A stretch of DNA of 64,000 bases from Ideonella_A sp963843805 (GTDB taxonomy: Bacteria > Pseudomonadota > Gammaproteobacteria > Burkholderiales > Burkholderiaceae_C): NCBI GenBank assembly GCA_963843805.1, contig CAWJLY010000007.1:39128-103127 (forward strand). The letters run 5' to 3'. Shown one piece after another: positions 10,195 to 19,976 of the stretch. How positions within the stretch are numbered: the first letter of the stretch is position 1; every line of letters begins with the position of its first letter. Position numbers and translations under genes: made by a program. The notes beneath the pieces were generated by a model that made no database searches, was not told the origin of the DNA, and worked only from the letters and a program-made list of their open reading frames with translations.

Positions 10195-11847
10195 CGCGCC
10201 GGCTCCGGCAGTGGCGCTCGATGCCGGCGGCGGCGCGCCGCCGGTATAGGGCCGCGCGGTTGTCGATCGGCAGACGCATCGCGCGCTGCCGAGCACCGCG
10301 CGGGCGTAGGCGGCTGCGGTCGTTGAGCTGGACCGCGGTGGCGGCGGTATAGCGCTGCAGCGGGCGGCGAACATGCGTCATCAGGACACTTGCCGACAAC
10401 AAGCGCCAGCGTGGCGACCGAGCAGGCGCGGGCTGGCGCCGGACTGGGTGCCGGCGGCCAGGTCGTCGCGCGCATTCCAGAACAGGATGCTGCCGGCGCG
10501 CGCCACGCCGATCAGCGTCAGCAAGCCGACGCCGAGCACGACCACCCAGACCGCGACCACCAGCCGGCGACGCCAGCGCCGCTTCCAGGATCATCAGCTT
10601 GCCGATGAAGCCGGGCAACGGCGGCAGCCCGGCGACCGACGCGGCAGCGAGCAGCAGCATCAGGCCGAGCAGCTGCGGCTGCGCCACCTGCGAGGCCGGC
10701 CGCAGCCGTGCGCCGACCACGCCGCGCTGCGCGGCGACCAGTTCGGCCAGCAGGAACAGCCCGGCGATCACCAGCGTGCTGTTGACCAGGTAGAACAGCG
10801 CCGCCGACCAGGCGTCGTCGGTGAACAGGCCGATTCCCGACACGACGGTGCCGACCGAGACCACCGTCAGCCAGGCGACCAGCCGCGGCAGCGTATGCGC
10901 CGCCAGCGCGCCCAGCACGCCGAGCACGCTGGTCGCCAGCGCCAGCGGCAGCAGCACCGGCTGCACCGTCAGCGCCGAGGCACCCGCATCGGCGCCGAAC
11001 ACGACGCCATGCACGCGGACAGATCGCGTAGATGCCGACCTTGGTCATGATCGCGAACAACGCGGCCACCGGCGCGCTGGCCGCCGCATAGGTCGCCGGC
11101 AGCCACATCGACAGCGGCACCAGCGCCGCCTTGAAGCCGAAGACCACCAGCAGGATGCAGCGCGGCGGCCTGCAGCACCGCCGCTTCGGGCCCTTCGACG
11201 CGCGGCACGCGCAGCGCCAGATCGGCCAGGTTGAGGGTTCCGGTCAGTGCATAGATCAGCGCCACGCCGATCAGGAACAGCGCCGACGCGGCCAGATTGA
11301 GCACCACGTAGTGCACGCCGACGCGAAACCGCGTGCGGCCCTGGCCATGCAGCATCAGCACATACGAGGCGACCAGCAGCACCTCGAAGAAGACGAACAG
11401 GTTGAACAGGTCGCCGGTGACGAAGGCGCCGTTCAGCCCCATCAGCTGGAACTGGAACATCGGATGGAAATGCCGGCCGTGGCTGTCCCAGCCGCCACAG
11501 GCATAGACCAGCACCGGCAGTGCGATGCAGGCGGTCAACAGCAGCATCAGCGCCGACAGCCGGTCGATCACCAGCACGATGCCGAACGGCGCCGGCCAGT
11601 CGCCGACCCGGTAGACCTGCAGCAGCCCCTGGTCGGCATCGAGCGCCAGGCGGGCCGCCCAGACCAGCCCGAGCGCGGTCGACGCGATCGCGATGCAGCC
11701 GCGCCAGCCGCAGCCGCCGCAGGCCGTGGCCGCCGCGCCGGTCGCTGCCATGATCGCCGAGCAGCAGCAAGCACCATCGCGGTGAAGGCCGGCAGCAGCA
11801 CCGGCAGCACCGGCAGGTGGGCTGCGAAAAGCGTGTTGCAGGCTCAC
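10191..11847 (-). CDS. mnhD: Mrp-type cation/proton antiporter subunit D (frameshifted)
   Basis: Homologue of respiratory complex I antiporter-like subunits (NuoL/M/N); forms one proton path of the Mrp complex. The proposed start is GTG 11847 overlapping the mnhC stop (GTGA). Stitched frames give LPVLPVLLPAFTAMVL, VYRVGDWPAPFGIVLVIDRL, FMFQFQ-like and LMGLNGAFVTGDLFNLFVFFE (the conserved glutamate-bearing helix), VGVHYVVLNLAASALFLIGVA, and KVGIYAI, then LALATSVLGVLGALAAHTLP and LLAAASVAGLPPLPGFIGKL. About 550 residues. At least four indels break the gene. The C-terminal tail (RYTAATAVQLND...) is the least certain part. Confidence 0.83.
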
Positions 11848-12213
11848 GAACGACGCCCTCTGCCGCCACGTCGTGTCGCCGCACGGAGGCCGTCGACATG
11901 GTCGCTGCCGCCGCTTTCGTGGCGGCTGCGCAGCGCCAGTTCGATGACGAAGCCGGTCGTCGCAAAGCCGATCACGATCGCCGTCAGCACCAGCGCCTGC
12001 GGCAGCGGATCGGCAAGCACCTCGGCCACTCCGCCAGGATCGGCGGCCGCATCGCGCCACAAGCCGGCCCATCGCGAAGATGAAGACATTGACCGCATAG
12101 CCGAGCAGGCTCAGGCCGAGCACGACGGTGAAGGTGCGGCCGCGCAGCAGCAGGTAGATGCCGCAGGCGGTGACCCAGCCGATGCCGCTGGCGACCAGAA
12201 ATTCCATGCTCAT
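11844..12213 (-). CDS. mnhC: Mrp-type cation/proton antiporter subunit C (frameshifted)
   Basis: NuoK-like three-helix subunit of about 122 residues. It reads MSMEFLVASGIGWVTACGIY, LLLRGRTFTVVLGLSLLGYA, and NVFIFAMGRL; after an indel near 12065, ADPLPQALVLTAIVIGFATT and GFVIELALRSRHE. The ATG at 12213 follows GAGG. Its stop overlaps the mnhD GTG. Confidence 0.85.
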
Positions 12214-15112
12214 CGTCGACCTCGCGAGGTCGGATCGCGTCGACAGGTTGATGCGCTGACGCTCATGCGACGGCTCCGGCCGGGGCAGCGGCGGCTCGCT
12301 GCTGGCCGCGGCCAGCGCCGACAGCATCAGCATCGTCGCGCCGACGACGGTGATGTAGACGCCGAGGTCGAACAACGCGGCAGTCGCCAGCGGCAGTTCG
12401 CCGAGCAGGGCGACGGTCGGATGGCGCACTGGCGCTGGTCAGGAACGGATGGCCGAAGACGAACGCGCCGATGCCCGGTCAGCCCGGCAATCGCCAGGCC
12501 GCTGCCGACCCAGCGCGTGAAGCGCCGACCTGCGCGGCCGTGCAGCAAGGCCTCGGCGCGGCCCTGGCCGAGCGAGACGAACTGCAGCACCAGCGCCACC
12601 GCGGTGACCAGTCCGGCAATGAATCCGCCGCCCGGCAGGTTGTGGCCGCGCCAGAAGATGTAGACGCTGACGAGCAGCGCCAGCGGCAGCATCAACTGCG
12701 CGATCATCCGCAGCATCAAGCGGTTCGCGGGCGAAGGTCCAGGCCCGCCCGAGCGCATCGGTGGACGGCCGCCGCACCCGCATGCCGTCGAGCAGCGCCA
12801 GCCCGCCGACCGCGGCAATCGCCAGCACGGTGATTTCGCCGAAGGTATCGAAGCCGCGGAAGTCGACCAGGATCACGTTGACCACATTGCTGCCACCGCC
12901 GAGCGGCAGCGCGTTGCGCAGGAAATACCACGAGATCGACGCATGGTCGCGCGTCAGCATCAGCCAGGCCAGCCAGGCAATGCCGCCGCCGCCGGCCAAG
13001 CGCCAGGCCGGCATCGCGAAGGCGTCGCCGAACACTCGATTCGCGCGGGCTGGTGGCCGGCAGCAGCGCCAGACCCATCAACAGCAGCACCGTCGACACC
13101 ACCTCGACGGTCAGCTGGGTCAGCGCCAGATCGGGCGCCGAAAAGGCGACGAAACTCAGCGAGGTGACCAGGCCGATCACGCCGGTCAGCACGACGGCCC
13201 GGAAGCGGTCGCGGTGGCCCAGCACCAGCGCCGCGCCGGACGCCAGCAGCAGCAGCCAGACGACCGAGGCCAGCGGCGGCGCCGGCCATGACTCGCGCGA
13301 TGCCGCCAGCCAGACCGGCGCCCGGGCCGACCAGCAGCGCGGCCAGCCGCCAGCACGATGGCACTGCCGATCAGCCAGGCGGCATAGCGCTGCAGCGAAC
13401 CGTTCTCGACGACCTGGATCACCCGGCCCGCAAAGCCGAACAGCCAATCGATCGCATGAGTGAACAGCAGGCGTGCAGTCCAGCCCCGCGGATGATGAAG
13501 ATGCAGCTGGTAATGCCGATGCAGCAGCCAGTACATCAGCGAGCCGCCGACGATGGCGACAGCGCTGAGCAGCAACGGCAGATTGAAACCGTGCCAGATC
13601 TGCAGGTGATATTCGGGCGGCGGTGCACCCAGCATCGCGCTGGCCGCCAGCTGGACCAGCGGACCGAAGGTGACTGCCGGCGCCAGCCCGACCACAATAC
13701 AGACAATCGCCAGCAAGGTCGGCGGTGCGCGCATGGCCAGTGGCGGTTCGTGCGGCTCGGGGTTCGGCAGCTTGGCTGATGCGCTGCCGAAAAAGACATC
13801 GTGGACCAACCGCAGCGAATAGGCGAACGAAAAGACGCTGCCGAACACCGCTGCCAGCGGCACCATCCAGCCGTAGGCAAACAGCGCCTGGGCGTCGACC
13901 GCTTCGGTCAGAAACATCTCCTTCGACAGGAAGCCGTTGGTCAGCGGCAGACCACCCATCGCCGCCGCCGTCGACCATCGCCACAGTGGCCGTCCACGGC
14001 ATGAAGCGGATCAGGCCGCCGAGCTGGCGCATATCGCGGGTACCGGTTTCGTGGTCGACGATGCCCGCCGTCATGAACAGCGAACACTTGAAGGCCGCAT
14101 GGTTGAGCAGGTGGAAGATCGCCGCAACCGCCGACAGCGGCGATGCCAGGCCGATCAGGAAAACGATCAGTCCCAGATGGCTGATCGTCGAATAGGCCAG
14201 CAGGCTCTTCAGATCGTGGCGGAATATCGCGACATAGGCGGCGAAAACCATCGTGATCAGGCCGACGCTGGCGACGATCGTCTCGAACAGACCGCTGCCG
14301 CCGAGCACCGGGTACAGGCGAGCCAGCAGGAAGATGCCGGCCTTGACCATCGTCGCCGAATGCAGATAGGCCGACACCGGTGTCGGTGCGGCCATCGCTT
14401 CGGGCAGCCAGAAATGGAACGGCCATTGCGCACTTTTCGTGAAGCAGCCGATCAGCACCAGCAGCAACGCCAGCGGATAACGCGGATCGGCCTGGATCAT
14501 CGCAGCCGAGCCGGCCATCGCCGAGATCTGGTAGGTGCCGGCGATATCACCGAGCACGATCACGCCGGCCAGCAGCACCAGCCCGCCGCCGCCAGTGACC
14601 GTCAACGCCATGCGGGCGCCGGCGCGCGAATCGGCGCGGTGTCCCCAATAGCCGATCAGCAGGAACGACGACACGCTGGTCAGCTCCCAGAAAACGATCA
14701 GCAGCAGCAGGTTGTCGGACAGCGCGACGCCAAGCATCGCGGCCATGAACAACATCAGTTGCGTGAAGAATTTGCCGGCCGGATCGTCACTGGCGAGGTA
14801 CTGGGCGGCATAGAGGATGACCAGCAGGCCGATGCCGGTGATCAGCCAGACGAACAGCAGCGCCAAGCCATCGAGCCGGAACGCCAGATCGAGGCCGATG
14901 GCCGGCACCCACTCGGTACGCTCGATGACGGTGTTGCCGGCAAAGATGCCAGGCGCCAGGCTGCTGACGATGGCCAGCGACGCGGCAGTGACGGCGGCGG
15001 CCAGCCAGGCGGTCAGACGGCGCCGGCGCGGTGTGTTGCGCTGGCCGCTGCAGAAGCACGCTGTCGTGCCGAGCAGCAGCGGCAACAAAACAATGCTCAG
15101 CAGAAGGTTCAT
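12210..15112 (-). CDS. mnhA: Mrp-type antiporter large subunit A fused to B (frameshifted)
   Basis: The largest Mrp subunit, homologous to NuoL with extra C-terminal domains, here continuing into the MrpB-like domain as one gene of ~965 residues. The N-terminal two thirds is nearly clean: MNLLLSIVLLPLLLGTTACF, FFTQLMLFMAAMLGVALSDN, LLLLIVFWELTSVSSFLLIG, GCFTKSAQWPFHFWLPEAM, TPVSAYLHSATMVKAGIFLL, HDLKSLLAYSTISHLGLIVF. Frames change near 13965, 13310, 13040, 12720 and 12440. The MrpB-like part includes WYFLRNALPLGGGSNVVNVI, LVDFRGFDTFGEITVLAIAA, RGHNLPGGGFIAGLVTAVAL. ATG 15112 starts the operon. The stop is inferred at 12210, overlapping mnhC as ATGA. Confidence 0.87.
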
Positions 15113-15263
15113 CGAACGCCAGGAAGGGTCAGCATCGCGAGGGATTGTAGAAAGGCCTTTGCAAGACGCCCGCATGAACACGCTGCGGCGTCGAGAATCC
15201 ATTTGTGCACCGCTTTGATAGCCCCATTTCTGCGCGGCGTTGCACGAGGTTCAGAATCGCGGC

Positions 15264-17564
15264 ATGCGTTTCCAGCCGCCCCACTCCTTCGAGCCGCAGG
15301 CCCTGCGTCGCCAGCAGCCAGCCTCGGTTCGCCGCTGGCTCGCGTTGCTGCTGTCGGTCCTGCTGCTGACGCCGGTTAGCGCGGCGCTGGCCGGAGTCGT
15401 CAAGACCGAGCATGTGACCGCTGAACTGCTGGCCCGCAACCACGCGGTCCAGCCAGGCCAGTCGGTGCAGGTCGGGCTGCGTCTGCAGCACATTCCGCAC
15501 TGGCACACCTATTGGCGCAACCCTGGCGACTCCGGGCTGCCGACGACCATCGAGTGGACCTTGCCTGCCGGCGCCACGATGGGAGCGATCGATTGGCCGG
15601 CGCCCAAGCGGCTGCCGATCGGACCACTGGTCAACTATGGTTATGAAGACGACTTGTTGCTGCCGATGCGTTTTACTGCGCCGGCCGACGCACAGCCCGG
15701 CAGCGTGCTCGAGCTGCGGGCCCAGGCGACATGGCTGGTCTGCCGCGACATCTGCATTCCTGAAAACGCCACGCTGAAACTGTCGCTGCCGGTTGCAGAG
15801 CCGGGTGCGGCACCGGGCAGCAGCGAATCCGCTGCGTTGTTCGACCGCGCGCTGGCGCAAAAGGCCATGCCGCTGCAAGGCTGGACCGCCACGCTGCAGC
15901 ACAGTGGCGCCGAGATGCTGCTGCAGCTCGACCGTCAAGGCGGCAAGCAGGCTGCCGCTGCGCCGCTTCCTGCGATACACGTCTTCCCGTATGCCGAACA
16001 GCTGATCGAACCGGCGCAGCACGAGTTGTATTCGACGCCAACCGGTTACGCGGTGCGCCTGCGGGTTGCCGCCAACGCCTCGGTACCGCCCCGCTTCGAC
16101 GCCATCGCGGTGCTGCAGTCTGCCAACGGCGAACCAACTCGGGCGATCTGGAACGGCCCTCATCCGAGTGTCGAGTTTTCGGCGCCGGTGCAAGCCGTTG
16201 CGGCGATCACGCTGCCGGTCGGAGCCGCCTTGCTGGCGGCTTCGAATGCGTCGGCGGCCGACCGCAGCAAACCGGCCGGGGCGCTGGCGACCGAGCAGCT
16301 GGCCGGCCAGGCACCGCTCGGCCTGCTCGCCGCGTTGCTGCTGGCATTGATCGGCGGCATGGTGCTCAATCTGATGCCCTGCGTCTTTCCCGTCTTGTCG
16401 ATCAAGTTGCTCAGCCTGTCGCAACATGACCCAAGCCGCAGCGCGCTGCGCACCCACGCCGCGGCCTACAGCGCTGGCGTGGTGGTCAGTTTCATTGCTT
16501 TGGCCGGCGCTTTGCTTGGGCTGCGTGCAGCCGGCAGCGCGGTCGGCTGGGGTTTTCAGCTGCAGGAGCCTGGCGTGGTCTTTGTACTTGCCTTGCTGTT
16601 CTTCGCGCTGGGGCTCAATCTGATGGGTGCATTCGAGTTCGGCAATCTGCTGCCGCAACGTCTGGCCCGATGGCGCGCCAGCCGGCCGGCGGCCGATGCC
16701 TTCGGCGCCGGCGTGCTGGCGGTGGTGGCGGCCAGCCCGTGCACGGCGCCGTTCATGGGTGCGGCGCTCGGTTTTGCGGTGACGCAGTCGACGACCACCG
16801 CGCTGGCAGTTTTTGCGGTGCTCGGCATCGGCATGGCACTCCCGTACGCGGCCCTCGTTGTGCTGCCCGGCTGGCGGTCGCGGCTGCCAAAGCCGGGGGC
16901 CTGGATGTTGCGGTTGAAGCAGTTGCTCGCCTTTCCGATGTTTGCCACCGTCGTCTGGCTGATCTGGGTGCTCGGCTTGCAGGCGGGGATAGACGGCGCG
17001 GCGAAGGCGCTGCTGGCGCTGGTCGGACTTGCATTTGCGGTCTGGGCGAGCGGCTCATTGCGCAAGGGGTCTGGCGTGTCACGCGCCGGCAACGCAATCG
17101 GCATGATGGCGCTCGCTGCGCTGCTGGTCTGGAGCTGGCCTGCAACGCTGTCGTCGTCAGGGCCCGGCGATCACATCGCCGACACCCGCCGGATCGGCGA
17201 TGGCAAGGCGACGATCTGGCAAACCTACAGCGACGACGCACTGCGGCGGCAACTGGCCGAAGGGCGACCGGTGTTTGTCGATTTCACCGCAGCCTGGTGT
17301 GTCAGTTGCCAGGTCAACAAGCAACTGGTGCTGAATACCCAAGGTGCGCAGCTTGCCTTCGCACGATCAGAGGTGGCGCTGATGCGTGCCGACTGGACCC
17401 GACGCGATGCCGATATCACCGAGGCATTGGCCCGGCTCGGTCGCAACGGGGTTCCGGTCTACGCCTTGCATCGCCCCGGCAAGGAGCCACTGCTGCTGCC
17501 CGAAATCCTGACCCTCGGCGTGTTGCGCGACGCGCTGTCGACTCTGCAACCGCGAGCACTTTGA
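15264..17564 (+). CDS. dsbD: Protein-disulfide reductase, DsbD/ScsB family
   Basis: Inner-membrane electron conduit that passes reducing power from cytoplasmic thioredoxin to periplasmic thiol proteins. 766 residues. A signal peptide (~1-43) leads a periplasmic DsbD-alpha-like domain carrying CRDIC (Cys 159 and 163). An eight-helix membrane domain follows from about residue 355, with the redox pair in MPCVFP (~373) and ASPCTAPF (~493). A C-terminal thioredoxin domain has AAWCVSC (Cys 679 and 682). From this gene onward the sequence reads without the indels seen upstream. The neighbouring redoxin, 40 bases downstream on the same strand, is a likely client. The N-terminal domain type resembles ScsB/pfam11412 as much as E. 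coli DsbD. Confidence 0.88.
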   Translation: MRFQPPHSFEPQALRRQQPASVRRWLALLLSVLLLTPVSAALAGVVKTEHVTAELLARNHAVQPGQSVQVGLRLQHIPHWHTYWRNPGDSGLPTTIEWTLPAGATMGAIDWPAPKRLPIGPLVNYGYEDDLLLPMRFTAPADAQPGSVLELRAQATWLVCRDICIPENATLKLSLPVAEPGAAPGSSESAALFDRALAQKAMPLQGWTATLQHSGAEMLLQLDRQGGKQAAAAPLPAIHVFPYAEQLIEPAQHELYSTPTGYAVRLRVAANASVPPRFDAIAVLQSANGEPTRAIWNGPHPSVEFSAPVQAVAAITLPVGAALLAASNASAADRSKPAGALATEQLAGQAPLGLLAALLLALIGGMVLNLMPCVFPVLSIKLLSLSQHDPSRSALRTHAAAYSAGVVVSFIALAGALLGLRAAGSAVGWGFQLQEPGVVFVLALLFFALGLNLMGAFEFGNLLPQRLARWRASRPAADAFGAGVLAVVAASPCTAPFMGAALGFAVTQSTTTALAVFAVLGIGMALPYAALVVLPGWRSRLPKPGAWMLRLKQLLAFPMFATVVWLIWVLGLQAGIDGAAKALLALVGLAFAVWASGSLRKGSGVSRAGNAIGMMALAALLVWSWPATLSSSGPGDHIADTRRIGDGKATIWQTYSDDALRRQLAEGRPVFVDFTAAWCVSCQVNKQLVLNTQGAQLAFARSEVALMRADWTRRDADITEALARLGRNGVPVYALHRPGKEPLLLPEILTLGVLRDALSTLQPRAL

Positions 17565-17604
17565 GCGCTTCGTTTCGCCCCAGCCAATCAACCAGGAGTC
17601 CACC

Positions 17605-18246
17605 ATGCGTTTTTCATCGAGCTCACACCTGATCGCCGCCAGCACCATCGCCGCAACGGTTTTACTGATGCCGATGTGGTCGTCGACTGCCGTCGCGGCA
17701 ACGATTGGTGAAGCAGCACCCGCCTTCGAATTGAAGGACACCCACGGCAAGTTGGTCAAGCTGACCGACTTCAAGGGCCGACATGTTGTTCTGGAGTGGA
17801 CCAATCCAGGCTGCCCGTTCGTGCAAAAACACTACGGGGCGCAGAACATGCAGGCGCTGCAGAAGGAATACACGGCCAAGGACGTGGTCTGGTTGAGCAT
17901 CAATTCAACGGCCAAAGGCGCTGGCGACTATCTGCAGCCGAGCGCGCTCGACACCAAGCTGATCAAGGAATGGGGCGCGGCACCGACCAGGGTGCTGATG
18001 GACGAATCCGGTACTGCCGGGCGTGCCTACGGCGCCAAGACCACCCCACACCTGTATGTGATCGACCCGGCGGGCAAACTGGTGTTTGCCGGTGGCATCG
18101 ACGACAAGCGCACCGCCAACCCGGCCGACATCAAGATCGCGAAAAATTTCGTCAAGGCAGCTCTGGGCGAATCGATGGCCGGCAAACCGGTCAGCACGCC
18201 GACCGCAATTCCGTACGGTTGCAGCGTCAAGTACGAAGCGGGTTGA
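17605..18246 (+). CDS. Periplasmic redoxin (AhpC/TSA-type thioredoxin fold) with single-Cys motif
   Basis: 213 residues with a signal peptide ending near AVA (~residue 31). The redoxin domain begins IGEAAPAFELKDTHGKLVKL and has the active-site region WTNPGCPFVQKHY with one cysteine, where TlpA-type proteins have CxxC. A second cysteine lies at the very C-terminus (YGCSVKY), so a C-terminal resolving cysteine is possible. AGGAG precedes ATG 17605. Position right after dsbD suggests the pair works in periplasmic thiol or peroxide handling. The exact substrate is not known. Confidence 0.8.
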   Translation: MRFSSSSHLIAASTIAATVLLMPMWSSTAVAATIGEAAPAFELKDTHGKLVKLTDFKGRHVVLEWTNPGCPFVQKHYGAQNMQALQKEYTAKDVVWLSINSTAKGAGDYLQPSALDTKLIKEWGAAPTRVLMDESGTAGRAYGAKTTPHLYVIDPAGKLVFAGGIDDKRTANPADIKIAKNFVKAALGESMAGKPVSTPTAIPYGCSVKYEAG

Positions 18247-18334
18247 GCGGACCAGCGACGCCGGCAGAATGGCGCCGTGGCCGCTGGCATGGCCGGGGGA
18301 TAATCGAAATCTTCCGTTCGAGCCTGCTGCCACC

Positions 18335-19861
18335 ATGACCACCATCATCCGCCAAGACGATCTCGTCGAATCGATTGCTGCTGCGCTGCAGTACATCAGC
18401 TACTACCATCCGACCGACTACATCGCCCACCTGGCACAGGCCTATGCGCTGGAGCAGAGCCCGGCGGCCAAGGACGCCATCGCGCAGATCCTGACCAATT
18501 CGAAGATGTGTGCCGAGGGGCGCCGGCCGATCTGCCAGGATACCGGCATCGTCAACGTCTTCATTGAAGTCGGCATGGATGTGCGGCTCGAAGGCTTCGC
18601 CGGCAGCCTCGAAGATGCGATCAACGAAGGCGTTCGCCGCGCTTACCTGAACCCGGACAACCCGTTGCGCGGATCGATCGTTGCCGATCCGCAGTTCGAG
18701 CGCAAGAACACCAACGACAATTCGCCTGCGGTGATCCACATGAAGCTGGTGCCGGGCAACAAGGTCGACGTGCAGGTGGCGGCCAAGGGCGGCGGCAGCG
18801 AGAACAAGAGCAAGTTCGTGATGCTCAACCCGAGCGACAGCGTGGTCGACTGGATCCTGAAGACGGTGCCGACAATGGGCGCCGGCTGGTGCCCGCCGGG
18901 CATGCTCGGCATCGGTATCGGCGGCACCGCCGAGAAGGCGATGTTGATGGCCAAGGAGGCGCTGATGGAGCCGATCGACATGCACGAGCTGAAGCAGCGT
19001 GGCCCGCAGAACAAGACCGAGGCGTTGCGCATCGAGCTGTGCGAGAAGATCAATGCGCTGGGCATCGGCGCGCAGGGTCTGGGCGGCCTGACGACCGTGC
19101 TGGATGTCAAGATTTCGATGTATCCGACCCATGCTGCAAGCAAGCCGGTGGCGCTGATTCCGAACTGTGCGGCGACCCGTCATGCCCATTTCGTGCTCGA
19201 CGGATCGGGGCCGGCCTATCTCGATCCACCGAGCCTTGACCTGTGGCCCGATGTCAACTGGGCACCCGACTACAACAAGTCGAAGAAGGTCGATCTCAAC
19301 CAGCTGACGCGCGAGCAGGTCGCCGCCTGGAAACCTGGCGACACGCTGCTGCTGTCCGGCAAGATGCTGACCGGCCGCGACGCCGCGCACAAGCGGATAC
19401 AGGACATGCTGGCCAAGGGCGAACCCTTGCCGGTGGACTTCACCAATCGCGTCATCTACTACGTCGGACCGGTCGATCCGGTTCGCGACGAAGCAGTAGG
19501 CCCGGCCGGCCCGACCACGGCAACGCGGATGGACAAGTTCACCGAGATGATGCTGGCGCAGACCGGCCTGATCGGCATGATCGGCAAGGCTGAACGCGGC
19601 CCCGCCGGGGTCGATGCGATCCGCAAGCACAAGAGCGCCTACCTGATGGCGGTCGGCGGCGCCGCCTACCTGGTGTCAAAGGCCATCAAGCATGCCCGCG
19701 TGCTTGCTTTCGCCGATCTCGGCATGGAGGCAATCTACGAATTCGACGTCCAGGACATGCCGGTCACGGTCGCCGTCGATTCAACCGGCACGTCGGTGCA
19801 CGAGACCGGGCCGAAAGAGTGGCAGGCGAAGATCGGCAAGATCCCGGTGGTCGTTGCCTAG
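18335..19861 (+). CDS. fumA: Fumarate hydratase, class I (iron-sulfur)
   Basis: Oxygen-sensitive [4Fe-4S] fumarase of the TCA cycle, converting fumarate to L-malate. 508 residues as one fused alpha/beta-domain polypeptide. Visible landmarks: CAEGRRPICQDTGIVNVF early in the alpha domain, GGTAEKAMLMAKEAL, AATRHAHFVLDGSGPAYL, and PTTATRMDKFTEMML in the beta domain. Start ATG 18335 matches the family N-terminus (MTTIIRQDDLVESIAAALQ). It is 88 bases after the redoxin gene on the same strand and is followed by a convergent peptidase gene. Confidence 0.93.
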   Translation: MTTIIRQDDLVESIAAALQYISYYHPTDYIAHLAQAYALEQSPAAKDAIAQILTNSKMCAEGRRPICQDTGIVNVFIEVGMDVRLEGFAGSLEDAINEGVRRAYLNPDNPLRGSIVADPQFERKNTNDNSPAVIHMKLVPGNKVDVQVAAKGGGSENKSKFVMLNPSDSVVDWILKTVPTMGAGWCPPGMLGIGIGGTAEKAMLMAKEALMEPIDMHELKQRGPQNKTEALRIELCEKINALGIGAQGLGGLTTVLDVKISMYPTHAASKPVALIPNCAATRHAHFVLDGSGPAYLDPPSLDLWPDVNWAPDYNKSKKVDLNQLTREQVAAWKPGDTLLLSGKMLTGRDAAHKRIQDMLAKGEPLPVDFTNRVIYYVGPVDPVRDEAVGPAGPTTATRMDKFTEMMLAQTGLIGMIGKAERGPAGVDAIRKHKSAYLMAVGGAAYLVSKAIKHARVLAFADLGMEAIYEFDVQDMPVTVAVDSTGTSVHETGPKEWQAKIGKIPVVVA

Positions 19862-19976
19862 TGCAGTGTTCGACGCTGAACGCGACATAAAACCGCGTCT
19901 TTGCCGCCGAGGCTGTCGTTGCACATCCTCGCGATGTACACGTCGACCGAACACCGCTTGAGACCCTATTCGCGCA

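Noticed and set aside
13937..15379. Long plus-strand frame rich in Gln, His and Arg opposite mnhA
   Set aside because: It is the antisense of a clear membrane protein gene; its composition is that of a complement of hydrophobic codons and no domain is visible.
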